Source of the DNA: Curtobacterium sp. MCBD17_032
Lineage (GTDB): Bacteria > Actinomycetota > Actinomycetes > Actinomycetales > Microbacteriaceae
DNA length: 64,000 nucleotides
Direction: 5' to 3'
Assembly (NCBI RefSeq): GCF_003234855.1
Contig: NZ_QKTO01000001.1
Coordinates: 310,001 to 374,000, forward strand
This document shows positions 36,837 to 46,734 of this stretch, piece by piece (position 1 is the stretch's first letter; the number at the start of each line of letters is the position of its first letter). The translations under genes and the position numbers were made by a program. The notes under the pieces are model-generated. The model saw only the letters and a list, made by a program, of their open reading frames with translations. It did no database searches and had not been told where the DNA came from.

Positions 36837-37799
36837 TCAGGCCGCGTGGTCCCGCATGGCCTGCTCCGCGAGCTCGGCATATGTCCACCCGAGGTCGAAC
36901 CCGGAAGCCGTCAGCGCCTGCGGAACGAGGGACGTCTCGGTGAGTCCCGGGAGCACGTTCGCCTCGAGGAACCAGGGCGTCCCCGCACCGTCCACGATGA
37001 TGTCGACGCGCGAGATGTGTCGAAGCCCGAGGGCCCGGTGGGCCAGCACGGCGGCTGCCGAGGCGGCGCTGGAGGCCTCCTCCGGCAGGCGAGCGGGCGT
37101 GTAGAACGTCGTCTCCCCCGCGTTGTAGCGCGCCTCGTACCCGTAGACGCCGTTGCGAGGCACGATCTCCACCGGTGCGAGCGCGAGGGGCCCGTCGCCG
37201 GTGTCGATGATGCCGACGGCGATCTCGGTGCCGCGGATGAGCTGTTCGACGACGGCGTCCTCGCAGTAGGTGTACGCCGACACCATCGCCCGTGGCAGGT
37301 CGTCGACGTCCTCCACCAGGGTGACGCCCTGCGCGCTGCCGCCCCGCGCCGGCTTGACCGCGAGCGGGACCGGGTGCTCGGCGGCGATGGCCTGGAGCAC
37401 GCCGACGGCGCCGAGTTCCCGGAAGACGTCGTGCGACAGCGTCACCGACCGCGGGGTGCGGACTCCGGCTCGGGAGACGAGGGCGGAGGCCGTCGGCTTG
37501 TCCCACGCCAGCCGAGCCGATGTCGAGCGTGAGCCGACGTACGGGATGTCGAGCGCCTCCAGGATGCCGCGCAGCGCACCGTCCTCTCCCGAGGCACCAT
37601 GCAGGGCCGGCCACACGACGTCGGGGCGGTCCGCGGCCAGAGCGGGGAGCAGTGACGCGTCTGCGTCGCGGAGGTCGACCTGCCAGCCGTAGCCGGCGAG
37701 CGAGTCCGCGACTCGTCGACCGGACCGCAGGGAGATGTCGCGTTCGTGGGAGATCCCCCCGGCGACGACGACGACGTGGCGGCGGGCGAACTCAGCCAT
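36837..37799 (-). CDS. ddl: D-alanine--D-alanine ligase
   Basis: 320-residue ATP-grasp enzyme joining two D-alanines for the peptidoglycan stem peptide. Visible motifs are VVVVAGGISHERDISL at the N-terminus, LHGASGEDGALRG, KPARGGSAQGV of the ATP-grasp loop, and FLEANVLPGLTETSL, where the C-terminal Mg/ATP-binding residues lie. Start ATG 37799 with AGAGGA upstream. It is located between the parS stretch and the aminotransferase gene. Slightly shorter than typical E. coli-type Ddl but with all landmarks. Confidence 0.9.
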   Translation of the reverse strand: MAEFARRHVVVVAGGISHERDISLRSGRRVADSLAGYGWQVDLRDADASLLPALAADRPDVVWPALHGASGEDGALRGILEALDIPYVGSRSTSARLAWDKPTASALVSRAGVRTPRSVTLSHDVFRELGAVGVLQAIAAEHPVPLAVKPARGGSAQGVTLVEDVDDLPRAMVSAYTYCEDAVVEQLIRGTEIAVGIIDTGDGPLALAPVEIVPRNGVYGYEARYNAGETTFYTPARLPEEASSAASAAAVLAHRALGLRHISRVDIIVDGAGTPWFLEANVLPGLTETSLVPQALTASGFDLGWTYAELAEQAMRDHAA

Positions 37800-37844
37800 G
37801 TGGGATCCTCTGCGAAAGGCGAGCGATGGAGCGGAATGTCCTGA

Positions 37845-39146
37845 TCAGGACAGGTTCGGCGGCGGCGAGCTGACCGTCGAGCGGCTAACCGACGGCGTGG
37901 TACGTGCCGACGGGCCGAACGTCTCGATGAGCTCGAGCTCGTCGTTGACCACGGATGCCAGGCGCTTGACGCCGACGCGGATCTGGTCCGACGTCGGGTA
38001 GCAGAACGACAGGCGGATGTTGCCCGCTCCGCGACCGTCAGCGAAGAACGCCGTCCCTGGTGTGTAGGCGACGAGCTCCTTCACGGCGCGCGGGAGCATG
38101 CCCTTCGAGTCGAGGGAGTCCGGCAGGGTCAGCCAGACGAAGAAGCCACCGTTCGGGACCGTCCAGCGCAGGTCCGGCAGGAACTCCCCCAGGGCGGAGA
38201 GCATGGCGTCCCGGCGCTCGGCGTAGAGCCCGCGGAACGTGTCGATCTGGCCCTTCCAGTCGGCGGCGTCGAGGTAGGCGTTCACGACGTACTGGCCGAA
38301 GGAGTTCGGTGCCAGGACGGCGGACTCGTTCGCGAGCACGAGCTTCTCGCGGATGGCGTGCGGCGCGAGGGCCCAACCGACGCGGAACCCGGGCGCGAGG
38401 GTCTTCGAGAACGATCCGAGGTACACCACGCCCTCGTCGTCGATCGACCGGATCGCCTGCGGTGCGGGCTCGTCGAACCAGAGGAGCCCGTACGGGTTGT
38501 CCTCGAGCACGAGGATGTCGTTCGAGCGACAGATGTCGAGGACCTCGATACGGCGCTCGCGGCTCATCGTGACGCCTGCGGGGTTGTGGAAGTTCGGGAT
38601 CGTGTAGAGGAACTTCATCCGCTTGCCAGCAGCCCGGAGACGGCCGATCGTCTCTCGGAGGGCCTCGGGGACCAGGCCGTGCTCGTCGGTCGTCACGTGG
38701 ACGGTCTCGGCCTGGTACGACCGGAACACGCCGATGGCCCCGACGTAGGACGGCGACTCCGCGAGCACGACGTCGCCCGGATCGATGAACAGCCGCGTGA
38801 CGAGGTCCAGGGCGTGCTGGGACCCCGTGGTGACCACGACGTCCTCCGGGCTGGCACGGATGCCTTCCAGGCTCATCACGTCGACGATGTGCTCGCGGAG
38901 GGGGCGGAGTCCCTGCCCGCCGCCGTACTGCAGTGCCATGGCCGCGTCGTCCTGCATGACACGGTCGATCGAGCCGGTGACGAGCTCGCGGGGCAGTGCG
39001 GACACGTACGGCATGCCGCCGGCGAGCGAGACCACCTCGGGCCGCGACGCGACGGCGAACAGGGCTCGGACCTCGGAGGCGCTCAACCCGGCGGTGCGCT
39101 GGGCGTAGGAGTCGTACCAGGGGTCGAGACTGTTGCCGTTCGTCAT
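37845..39146 (-). CDS. PLP-dependent aminotransferase, fold type I (LysN/AadR-like)
   Basis: 433 residues from ATG 39146 (GGAGGTAAC ribosome-binding site). Class I/II aminotransferase of the 2-aminoadipate/MocR-catalytic type. The PLP lysine is in YLGSFSKTLAPGFRVGW, with VVTTGSQHALDL and IPNFHNPAGVTMS upstream, and RLSFCYPTSDQIRVG carrying the carboxylate-binding Arg. There is no N-terminal DNA-binding domain. Substrate amino acid unknown. An aminotransferase between parB and trxA is common in Microbacteriaceae (recollection, not checked). Confidence 0.9.
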   Translation of the reverse strand: MTNGNSLDPWYDSYAQRTAGLSASEVRALFAVASRPEVVSLAGGMPYVSALPRELVTGSIDRVMQDDAAMALQYGGGQGLRPLREHIVDVMSLEGIRASPEDVVVTTGSQHALDLVTRLFIDPGDVVLAESPSYVGAIGVFRSYQAETVHVTTDEHGLVPEALRETIGRLRAAGKRMKFLYTIPNFHNPAGVTMSRERRIEVLDICRSNDILVLEDNPYGLLWFDEPAPQAIRSIDDEGVVYLGSFSKTLAPGFRVGWALAPHAIREKLVLANESAVLAPNSFGQYVVNAYLDAADWKGQIDTFRGLYAERRDAMLSALGEFLPDLRWTVPNGGFFVWLTLPDSLDSKGMLPRAVKELVAYTPGTAFFADGRGAGNIRLSFCYPTSDQIRVGVKRLASVVNDELELIETFGPSARTTPSVSRSTVSSPPPNLS

Positions 39147-39308
39147 CGAGTTACCTCCACTCGGTCGTTCTCGCCACAGTACGACATGCAACCGGACATC
39201 CGTTGGTCCGCGACGAGGCCGATCGTCGATCGGTGGCCCGCTCCTGCCTGGAGGCCCGCCCCGCGTCCGCCCCGCCAGGCGGGTGGACATCGGCCCGGGA
39301 ACAGGCGA

Positions 39309-39344
39309 ACGCCCCGCCCTCCGATGGAATGGAGGACGGGGCGT
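39309..39344. terminator. terminator-like hairpin after trxA
   Basis: ACGCCCCGCCCTCC and GGAGGACGGGGCGT form 14-bp arms with one mismatch around GATGGAAT. It is 20 bp past the trxA stop (minus strand). Confidence 0.65.
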
Positions 39345-39364
39345 CCGGGTCTGTGCTGCGGTGC

Positions 39365-39691
39365 CTACGCGAGGAAGTCCGCGAGGTCGGCCTCGAGGGC
39401 CGGCTTCGGCTTGGCGCCGATGACGGTCTTGACGACCTCGCCGCCCTTGAACACCTTCATCGCCGGGATCGACGTGATCTGGTAGTTCATGGCCGACTGC
39501 GGGTTGTCGTCGACGTTGAGCTTGACGATCTCGATTTTGTCGGCGTGCTCTGCCGCGATCTGGTCGAGGATCGGCGACACCGCACGACACGGGCCACACC
39601 ACTCGGCCCAGAAGTCGACGAGGATCGTCTTGTCGGACTTGAGGACCTCGGCCTCGAACGTGGCGTCGGTGACGGCCTTTGCGTTGCTCAT
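39365..39691 (-). CDS. trxA: thioredoxin
   Basis: 108-residue cytoplasmic thioredoxin with the active site WCGPC (about residues 31-35), the cis-proline loop SIPAMKVF and the FKGGE loop. Start ATG 39691 with GGAG. It is 82 bp downstream of trxB on the same strand, so reductase and thioredoxin form a unit. Confidence 0.97.
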   Translation of the reverse strand: MSNAKAVTDATFEAEVLKSDKTILVDFWAEWCGPCRAVSPILDQIAAEHADKIEIVKLNVDDNPQSAMNYQITSIPAMKVFKGGEVVKTVIGAKPKPALEADLADFLA

Positions 39692-39773
39692 GCTTGCTCC
39701 TTCGACGGAAGTCGGTTCGGTGAGGTGAACGTGGTCGACCGACCGGGCATTCCCCCGGCCGGCCGCGCCCGGG

Positions 39774-40769
39774 TCAGACCCGCGCGGTGACGTCGATGAT
39801 CGCCTCGGTCGGGGTGACGCCCTCGGCCTCGTCGGTGATGCTGTGGTCGAGGTCGGCGAGGTACTTCTCGGCGTCGAGTGCTGCCACGGCACCGGAGCCG
39901 GCGGCGGTGATCGCCTGGCGGTAGGTCGGGTCGAGCACGTCACCGGCGATGAACACGCCGGGGACGCCGACCGCGCGGGACGACCGACCCTCGACGGCGA
40001 GCGTGCCCTCGGGGGCGATCTCGAGCTGGCCGTGCACGAGGTGGGTGCGCGGGTCGTTGCCGATCGCGATGAACAGGCCGTCGAGTGCCATCGAGGACTC
40101 CTCGCCGGTCACCGTGTCCGTGAGCGTGACGCCCTCGACCGCGGAGTCACCCGTGATGCCGGTGACCTGCTTGTTCCAGGCGAACTCGATCTTCGGGTCG
40201 TTCATGGCGCGGTCCTGCATGATCTTCGACGCGCGCAGGGAGTCCCCGCGGTGGATGATCGTCACCTTGTCGGCGAAGCGCGTGAGGAAGGTCGCCTCCT
40301 CCATCGCGGAGTCGCCGCCGCCGACGACGGCGATGTTCTTCTGGCGGAAGAAGAAACCGTCGCACGTGGCGCACCAGGAGACGCCGTGTCCGGAGAGCCG
40401 CTCCTCGTCCGGGAGGCCCAGGTGCCGGTACGCGGACCCGGTCGCGTAGACGACCGCAAGCGCCTCGTACGTCTCGCCCGAGCCGACCGTGACCTTCTTG
40501 ACCTGGCCCGTGAGGTCGACCGAGACGGCGTCGTCGTACAGGACCTCGGCACCGAACTTCTCGGCCTGCTCCTGCATCTTGATCATGAGGTCGGGGCCCT
40601 GGACGCCCTCGGGGAAGCCCGGGAAGTTCTCGACCTCGGTCGTCTTGGTCAGTTCGCCGCCGGTCTCGACGCTCGAGGCGACGATGAGCGGCTTCAGCTC
40701 AGCGCGCGCGGCGTAGATGCCGGCCGTGAACCCGGCGGGACCGGAACCGATGATGATGAGCTCGCGCAT
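39774..40769 (-). CDS. trxB: thioredoxin-disulfide reductase
   Basis: 331-residue FAD enzyme that reduces thioredoxin with NADPH. FAD motif GSGPAGFTAGIYAARA (8-23), redox-active CATC in VSWCATCDGFFF, NADPH motif VGGGDSAMEEA and the C-terminal FIAGDV and RQAITAAGSGAVAALDAE. Start ATG 40769 with GGAAGGG. It follows the MurJ fusion gene by 106 bp. The mycobacterial sigM-rsmA pair that normally stands here is missing. Confidence 0.97.
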   Translation of the reverse strand: MRELIIIGSGPAGFTAGIYAARAELKPLIVASSVETGGELTKTTEVENFPGFPEGVQGPDLMIKMQEQAEKFGAEVLYDDAVSVDLTGQVKKVTVGSGETYEALAVVYATGSAYRHLGLPDEERLSGHGVSWCATCDGFFFRQKNIAVVGGGDSAMEEATFLTRFADKVTIIHRGDSLRASKIMQDRAMNDPKIEFAWNKQVTGITGDSAVEGVTLTDTVTGEESSMALDGLFIAIGNDPRTHLVHGQLEIAPEGTLAVEGRSSRAVGVPGVFIAGDVLDPTYRQAITAAGSGAVAALDAEKYLADLDHSITDEAEGVTPTEAIIDVTARV

Positions 40770-40875
40770 GACTGCCCTTCCGTTGCGTGCCACCGAGAGA
40801 ACCCATGGTAGCCGCGGGCCATTCCCGGGCAGCCGTGAGCGCGGGGCGCCAGGACGTCCCCCGACGCGCCCCGCC

Positions 40876-43800
40876 TCAGCGCCCCAGTCGCGCCCGGACG
40901 AGGTCGACGGCGCTGCGCACCTCGGCGTTGCGGATGAGGGCCAGGACGCCGAAGTACACGGCCACCATGACGACCCCGGCGAGGACGACGGTGATGGCCG
41001 CGCTCGTGAAGTCCGCCATGGCGAACCCGTCCTCGCGGAAGGCCCCGAAGAAGTGGACGACGACGAGTCCGACGACCCCGGCCACGAGTGCGGCGGCGAC
41101 GAACTGCAGGTGCGAGCGGGTCACGACCGGGCCCTCGATGCCGTCCAGTCGGCGCCGGACGATGACGAGCGCCACGATCGTCTGCGCGGACCCGGCGACG
41201 GTCGTGCACGCGGCGACGGCGAGACCGATGACGTCGCCGGGCAGCGCGGTCACGGCGAGGGCACCGATGACGAACAGGCCGGACTGCACGAGCTGCATGA
41301 GGAACGGCGTCCGGTGGTCGTGCATGGCCCAGAACACCCGCTGGATGATGAAGAGCATGCTGAACAGCACCAGGCCGGGCATGTAGGCGAGCAACACGCC
41401 GCCGATGGCGAGCGCGCCGTCGAAGGTGTTCGAGAACATCCGACCGAACGGCACGGCCACGACCATGAGCGCGACCGCCGAGAAGACCGTGAACAGGCCG
41501 ACGATCCGCAGGGACAGCGACAGGTTGCGCCGGACCGCCGCCAGGTCACCGCGTTCGGCGTCGTGGCTCATCCGCGTGAAGTACGCGGTGGCGATCGACA
41601 CGGCGATGATCGAGTGCGGCAGCATGAAGAGCAGCCAGGCGTTCTGCAGCACCGCGTTGCCGGCGTTCCCGGACCCGAGCGAGGCCACGCGGGACTGCAC
41701 GATCCCGGCCAGCTGCGTGACGAGGATCATCGCGAAGAGCCATCCGGCCGCCGTCCCGGTGGCCTTGAGGCCGACGCCCCGCCAGCGGAAGTCGGGCCGG
41801 AAGGTCAGACCCGCGCGCTTCCAGAAGAACGGCAGGAAGGCCGCCTGTGCGAGGACGCCCAGGGAGGCGCTGCCCGCGAGCACCGCGATCTTCAGCGGCG
41901 TCCAGTCGTCCGTCCCCGCGTTCAACGTGCGGTTGCCGAACAGCGCGATGAAGACGACGAGGCCCGCGATGGCGATGACGTTGTTGATGAGCGGGGCCCA
42001 GGTGAACGGACCGAACACCTGCTTGGCGTTGAGGACCTCCCCGAGCAGCGAGTACATCGCGTAGAAGAGGATCTGCGGCAGGCACCAGAACGCGAACGCG
42101 ACCGCCAGGTCCGTCGCCGCCGGCGAGAAGCCCTTGCCGTCGTCCGCCTGCGCCGCGTAGACGCGGACCAGGACCGGGGCGAGCAGGGTCGCGACGATCG
42201 TGATGACGACGAAGACCGAGCCGCCGAGCGTCACGATCTTGTTGACGTAGGCGCGCCCGCCGTCGCCGTTCTGGCCCATCGACCGGACGATCTGCGGGAT
42301 GAGCACCGCGGACAGCAGGCCACCCGCGATGAGCGCGTAGATGTTGTTCGGGAGCTGGTTCGACACCGCGAACGCGTCCGCCGCACGGGAGTTCGCCTGC
42401 CCGATGGCGTACGCGAGCACGAACGTCTTCGCGAAGCCGAGCAGGCGCGACACCATCGTCCCGACCGCGAGCAGGGCACTCGCGCGCCCGAGGTCGCGTC
42501 CGCCCTCCGGTGCGGTGTCGACGCTCCCGGTCGCGGTGGGCGGGGTGGTGCTGATGGTCGGCTCCTCGGGTGCGCGTCGGTCGGCGGGGTGCCCGCGGTC
42601 GGCGGGCTGACCGCGGCCGTCGGGACTGCGGTCGTCGTCGTGGTCGTCGGACGGGAGGCTCGACCGCACCCCGGCGCGCATGATCGCGTCCTCCAGGCGG
42701 TCGCCGTCGGCGCCGACCGTGTCGGTGCCGGAGCTGGCCGCGGCGATGGCGGTGGCGGCCCCGGGGACCGTGGTCGGGCCTCCAGGCCGGGTGGCCGTTG
42801 CGGACTCCCCCGGAGCGACCGGTTGGACCTCGAGCGGTCGGTTCGGGTCCTCGTCCTGCGCCTCGGCCTGCCCGTTGCGGCGGCGCAGCCGGCGCCGCAC
42901 GTTGCGGACGATGCCGAAGCCGAAGACGGCGATGACCGCGATGGCGGCGACGGCCGTGATGACGGTCTCCCACTGCGCCTGCACGTTGATCTCCACCGTC
43001 GCGGGGCTGGAGATCCGGGCTCCGGTCGCGCTCGTCAGGGACATCGACAGCGCGACCTTGCCGTTCGCGACCGACTGCACGGGGAAGGTGGTGCGGGTCG
43101 AGGAGCGGGGTTGGATCGTGACCTCGACAGCGTTCTGTTCGATGCGGAGGAACGAGTTCGACGGCGACACCGTCAGGAAGACGGTGACGGCGTGGTCGGA
43201 CCGGTTGCGCACCGAGATCGGCAGTGAGGACCGGTCGCCGAGCAGGGTGATGTCACTCGAGTTGACGATGCCGACGCTGTGCACGACCTCGTCGTTGTCG
43301 GCGACGAGTCGGTCCACCACCGTGGAGAGGCGCTCGGTGTCGGCCCGCCACGCGTTCGAGGCCGCGGCGAGGGTCGCGAGCCGCACGGGGGCGGTGACCG
43401 TCGCGGGGTCCTGCACCGCGCTGGCGAAGTCGGCGATGTCCTGCTCGGACCGGACGAGTCGGCGGAGCGTCTCGACTCGGTCGTCGCCGACGCTGGCGCT
43501 CTGCAGCGTCAGGGATCCGGGGGTCGCGTCGACGACGGTGGAGAAGTCCGTCGGGGAGACCCAACCACTGCTCTCGAGGGTGTCGAGGGCCTGGTCGAGT
43601 CGACCGGAGTCGGTGGGCCAGGACCGGTCGAGCGTCAGGAGGAGCGGCCCGGTCGCGGTGCCCTGGACGGCCACGGTCGCCAGGGTCGCGGAGAGCTCCG
43701 TCATCGCGTTCGTGTAGGCGCGCCCGTCGGGTGCCCCGGCGGCGTCACGCAGGAGCGCCGACATCGTCTGGTCGGCGACGAGTCCCTGCGTCGCGCCGAT

Positions 43801-45081
43801 CTCCTCCGAGGCGGCGACGGTCGTGCCGGCACCGGCGGATGTGTTCCCGCTCGCGAGGATCGTGGACCGGTAACCGGCCGCGCCGAGGGCCGTGAGGTCG
43901 TCGGTGGCGACGGTGCCGTCGGCGGGCCAGGCGACCGTGTCGACCGTCCAGGGGAAGGCGACGAGCGACTCGGAGGTGGGGATCATCGCCGGAGCGCCCG
44001 GTCCGGCACCCGTGCCGTCGGTCGACGGCGTGCCGGGGTTCGCGGGGCTGGTCGCCGTGTCGGTGGCCCCGGCGCCGGTGCGGTCGGACGCATCGGTGCC
44101 CGGGGTCCCGGTGGTGGCACCGTCGGCGGGGGTGGCGGTCGGGCTCGGCGTCGCTCCCGGGAAGCGGTCGTCCTCGACCGCGGCGGCGATCGCCTGGTCG
44201 AAGGAGATCGGTGCCGCGATGCCCGGCGCCCCCGCCTGGTGGAGTCCGGCGACGTCGGCGTCGGCGTAGGCGAGCGGGAACTTCTCGTTCCGGAGTCCCT
44301 GCAGGCGCTCGAGCCAGGCGGTCGCCGTGCTCGGTGCGTCGTCCCCCAGGAGCCGGATCGAGGCGATGATCCGCGGGTCGACGGCGAGGGCGATGCTGTG
44401 GCCCTCAGCCGCGTCGAGCTGCTGGGTGAGGGTGCCGTCGACGGCGGTCGCCGAGGCGAGGGCGCCGGCGGACAGCACGCCGTCCTCGGTGGCCGGCACC
44501 GTCACCGGCATCGCGACGGCGACGTCGACCGGGGCCCGGTCGAACTCGGGGTTCCACGTGAAGGCGGAGCGTCCGACCGCGAACGTCGAACCGGCCGCGT
44601 ACGAGGCCGCGATGCGCCGTGCGCCGAACGGGTTGAGCGTGCCGATGCCGACGTCGGCGAACGGCACGGAGATGGAGTCGATCGTCACCGACCGGTGAGC
44701 GGGGACCTCCGGGACCGTGACCCGGTCCATGCGCTCCCCCACGTAACCGTCTGACGAGGTGTCGCCCAGCCAGTCGGCGAGGATGTCCCGCGTCCCCACG
44801 GCTCGACGGATGATGTCGAGGTCGGCTTCACCGGCCGGCAGCGCGACGTCCGTGTCGTTCGTCACCGTGAGCGAGAGCGAGAGGTCGTCACCGAGTTCGA
44901 GGACGCCCCGGCCGGTCGGTGTCAGCTCGACCGAGGTCGTCCCCGTCTGTGCGGCGCTCGGGTCAGCCGGCTTCGTGGTGGTGGCGGCGTCGGCGACGTC
45001 CACCGCGGCGGGCGCGATGACCAGACCGGTGGCGACCAGGGCGGACGCGGCGGCGGCGAGCACGGTACGGAGTATCTGCAT
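40876..45081 (-). CDS. murJ: DUF6049-MurJ fusion: secreted domain joined to lipid II flippase
   Basis: One continuous 1401-residue frame. It starts with a signal peptide (MQILRTVLAAAASALVATG), then a DUF6049 extracytoplasmic region (about 30-690), a membrane helix (about 695-720) followed by RRRLRRR, and a charged linker (about 745-860). The end (about 860-1401) is a full-size MurJ/MviN flippase with about 14 hydrophobic helices and typical stretches such as TMVSRLLGFAKTFVLA and LGEVLNAKQVFGPF. In other actinobacteria these are two adjacent genes. An in-frame ATG at 42681 has GGAGG 8 nt upstream and could give a separate MurJ of about 600 residues. Confidence 0.85.
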   Translation of the reverse strand: MQILRTVLAAAASALVATGLVIAPAAVDVADAATTTKPADPSAAQTGTTSVELTPTGRGVLELGDDLSLSLTVTNDTDVALPAGEADLDIIRRAVGTRDILADWLGDTSSDGYVGERMDRVTVPEVPAHRSVTIDSISVPFADVGIGTLNPFGARRIAASYAAGSTFAVGRSAFTWNPEFDRAPVDVAVAMPVTVPATEDGVLSAGALASATAVDGTLTQQLDAAEGHSIALAVDPRIIASIRLLGDDAPSTATAWLERLQGLRNEKFPLAYADADVAGLHQAGAPGIAAPISFDQAIAAAVEDDRFPGATPSPTATPADGATTGTPGTDASDRTGAGATDTATSPANPGTPSTDGTGAGPGAPAMIPTSESLVAFPWTVDTVAWPADGTVATDDLTALGAAGYRSTILASGNTSAGAGTTVAASEEIGATQGLVADQTMSALLRDAAGAPDGRAYTNAMTELSATLATVAVQGTATGPLLLTLDRSWPTDSGRLDQALDTLESSGWVSPTDFSTVVDATPGSLTLQSASVGDDRVETLRRLVRSEQDIADFASAVQDPATVTAPVRLATLAAASNAWRADTERLSTVVDRLVADNDEVVHSVGIVNSSDITLLGDRSSLPISVRNRSDHAVTVFLTVSPSNSFLRIEQNAVEVTIQPRSSTRTTFPVQSVANGKVALSMSLTSATGARISSPATVEINVQAQWETVITAVAAIAVIAVFGFGIVRNVRRRLRRRNGQAEAQDEDPNRPLEVQPVAPGESATATRPGGPTTVPGAATAIAAASSGTDTVGADGDRLEDAIMRAGVRSSLPSDDHDDDRSPDGRGQPADRGHPADRRAPEEPTISTTPPTATGSVDTAPEGGRDLGRASALLAVGTMVSRLLGFAKTFVLAYAIGQANSRAADAFAVSNQLPNNIYALIAGGLLSAVLIPQIVRSMGQNGDGGRAYVNKIVTLGGSVFVVITIVATLLAPVLVRVYAAQADDGKGFSPAATDLAVAFAFWCLPQILFYAMYSLLGEVLNAKQVFGPFTWAPLINNVIAIAGLVVFIALFGNRTLNAGTDDWTPLKIAVLAGSASLGVLAQAAFLPFFWKRAGLTFRPDFRWRGVGLKATGTAAGWLFAMILVTQLAGIVQSRVASLGSGNAGNAVLQNAWLLFMLPHSIIAVSIATAYFTRMSHDAERGDLAAVRRNLSLSLRIVGLFTVFSAVALMVVAVPFGRMFSNTFDGALAIGGVLLAYMPGLVLFSMLFIIQRVFWAMHDHRTPFLMQLVQSGLFVIGALAVTALPGDVIGLAVAACTTVAGSAQTIVALVIVRRRLDGIEGPVVTRSHLQFVAAALVAGVVGLVVVHFFGAFREDGFAMADFTSAAITVVLAGVVMVAVYFGVLALIRNAEVRSAVDLVRARLGR

Positions 45082-45192
45082 GTGAGAGGGCCCTGGTCGT
45101 GAGCGGGCCACGACGAGTGTATGAGGCGCGACCATGACAGCAGGCGGGCGCGCAGGTGCTCACCGCCATCATCTGGGATGATCGACGGCGTC

Positions 45193-46629
45193 ATGCAGTC
45201 CGTAGCCCAGGCCGTCGAACGACTCGACGCACTCGCCGCCACCGACACCGTCGACGTCCTCGCACGGGCGTTCGCCGCCGCCGGTCACGAGCTCGCCCTC
45301 GTCGGTGGGCCCGTCCGTGACGCCTTCCTCGGCCGCCCGGTGACCGACCTCGACTTCACGACCGACGCGCGGCCGGACGAGATCCTGGCGATCGTCGGAC
45401 CTCTCGCCAAGACGACGTGGGACGTCGGGCGCCAGTTCGGCACCATCGCCGCGCTGGTCCGCGGTGAGCAGGTCGAGATCACGACGTACCGCAGTGACGT
45501 GTACGACGGCGAGACCCGCAAGCCCGAGGTCACGTTCGGCGACACCATCGAGGACGACCTGCTCCGCCGCGACTTCACCGTCAACGCGATGGCGCTCCGA
45601 CTCCCCCAGCGTGAGCTCGTCGACGTGCACGGCGGCGTCGAGGACCTGCTCGCCGGCCGCCTGGCGACCCCGCAGGCGGCTCCGGTCTCGTTCCGGGACG
45701 ACCCGCTCCGCATGATGCGGGCGGCACGGTTCACGGCACAGCTCGGGTTCACGGCGTCCGACGAGGTCCGGGCCGCGATGTCCGACCTCGCCGACTCGAT
45801 CGACATCGTCTCCGCCGAACGCGTGCGGGACGAGCTCGTGAAGTTGCTCAACACGTCCGACCCGGTCGAGGGGCTCCGGCTCCTCGTCGACACCGGGATC
45901 GCCGAGCGGATCCTGCCCGAGCTGCCGGCGATGCGGCTCGAGATCGATGAGCACCACCACCACAAGGACGTGTACGAGCACTCGCTCACCGTCCTGACCC
46001 AGGCGATCGGGTACGAGGCGGAGCGTCACCCCGGCGACGCCCCCGACACCGTGCTCCGGCTCGCCGCGCTCCTGCACGACATCGGCAAGCCCGCGACCCG
46101 GAAGCTCGAACCGGGCGGCGCCGTGAGCTTCCACCACCACGACCTGGTCGGGTCCAAGCTCGCGAAGAAGCGACTCCGCGCCCTGCGCTTCGACAACGAC
46201 ACGATCGCCTCGGTGTCCCGCCTGATCGAACTGCACCTGCGGTTCTTCGGCTACACCGAGGGCGCCTGGACCGACGCGGCCGTCCGCCGCTACGTCCGGG
46301 ACGCCGGCGACCAGCTCGAGCGGCTGCACGAGCTCACCCGCTCGGACGTCACCACCCGGAACCGCCGGAAGGCAGACCGTCTCGGGTTCGCCTACGACGA
46401 CCTGGAGGCCCGGATCGCCGTCCTCGCGGAGCAGGAGGAGCTCGACTCCATGCGTCCGGACCTGACGGGCGACGACATCATGCGGATCCTCGACATCCCG
46501 CCGGGGCGGGCCGTCGGCGAGGCCTACCGCTTCCTGCTCGAGGCCCGTATGGACGAGGGGCCGCTCGGCCCCGAGGACGCCGAGGCGCGGCTCCGCGCCT
46601 GGTGGGCGACGCGCGACACGTCCGTCTGA
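45193..46629 (+). CDS. cca: CCA tRNA nucleotidyltransferase
   Basis: 478 residues from ATG 45193 (an in-frame ATG at 45178 is also possible). It adds or repairs the 3' CCA of tRNAs. The nucleotidyltransferase domain has [14 protein letters not shown] and the catalytic [11 protein letters not shown], then [10 protein letters not shown] and [14 protein letters not shown]-terminal HD domain ([22 protein letters not shown]) is typical of the actinobacterial PcnA-annotated form. Divergent from the MurJ fusion gene, as in mycobacteria, though the mutT gene found there is absent. Confidence 0.95.
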   Translation: MQSVAQAVERLDALAATDTVDVLARAFAAAGHELALVGGPVRDAFLGRPVTDLDFTTDARPDEILAIVGPLAKTTWDVGRQFGTIAALVRGEQVEITTYRSDVYDGETRKPEVTFGDTIEDDLLRRDFTVNAMALRLPQRELVDVHGGVEDLLAGRLATPQAAPVSFRDDPLRMMRAARFTAQLGFTASDEVRAAMSDLADSIDIVSAERVRDELVKLLNTSDPVEGLRLLVDTGIAERILPELPAMRLEIDEHHHHKDVYEHSLTVLTQAIGYEAERHPGDAPDTVLRLAALLHDIGKPATRKLEPGGAVSFHHHDLVGSKLAKKRLRALRFDNDTIASVSRLIELHLRFFGYTEGAWTDAAVRRYVRDAGDQLERLHELTRSDVTTRNRRKADRLGFAYDDLEARIAVLAEQEELDSMRPDLTGDDIMRILDIPPGRAVGEAYRFLLEARMDEGPLGPEDAEARLRAWWATRDTSV

Positions 46630-46734
46630 CCGACGCCGGTCGCTCTGCACAGCCGGTGGCGCGCCTCCAGGCCGTCCGCTACGATGGGCAGGTTGTCTCG
46701 CGCGCATGCAGCGTGCCGAGGCACATGCATCAAC

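Noticed and set aside
36211..37104. Plus-strand frame running from the parS stretch into ddl
   Set aside because: Overlaps the end of ddl in antisense and has shadow-type composition; not a gene.
44550..44566. GGTTCCACGTGAAGGC as a fifth parS
   Set aside because: About 11 of 16 matches, inside the DUF6049 coding region; too weak to claim.
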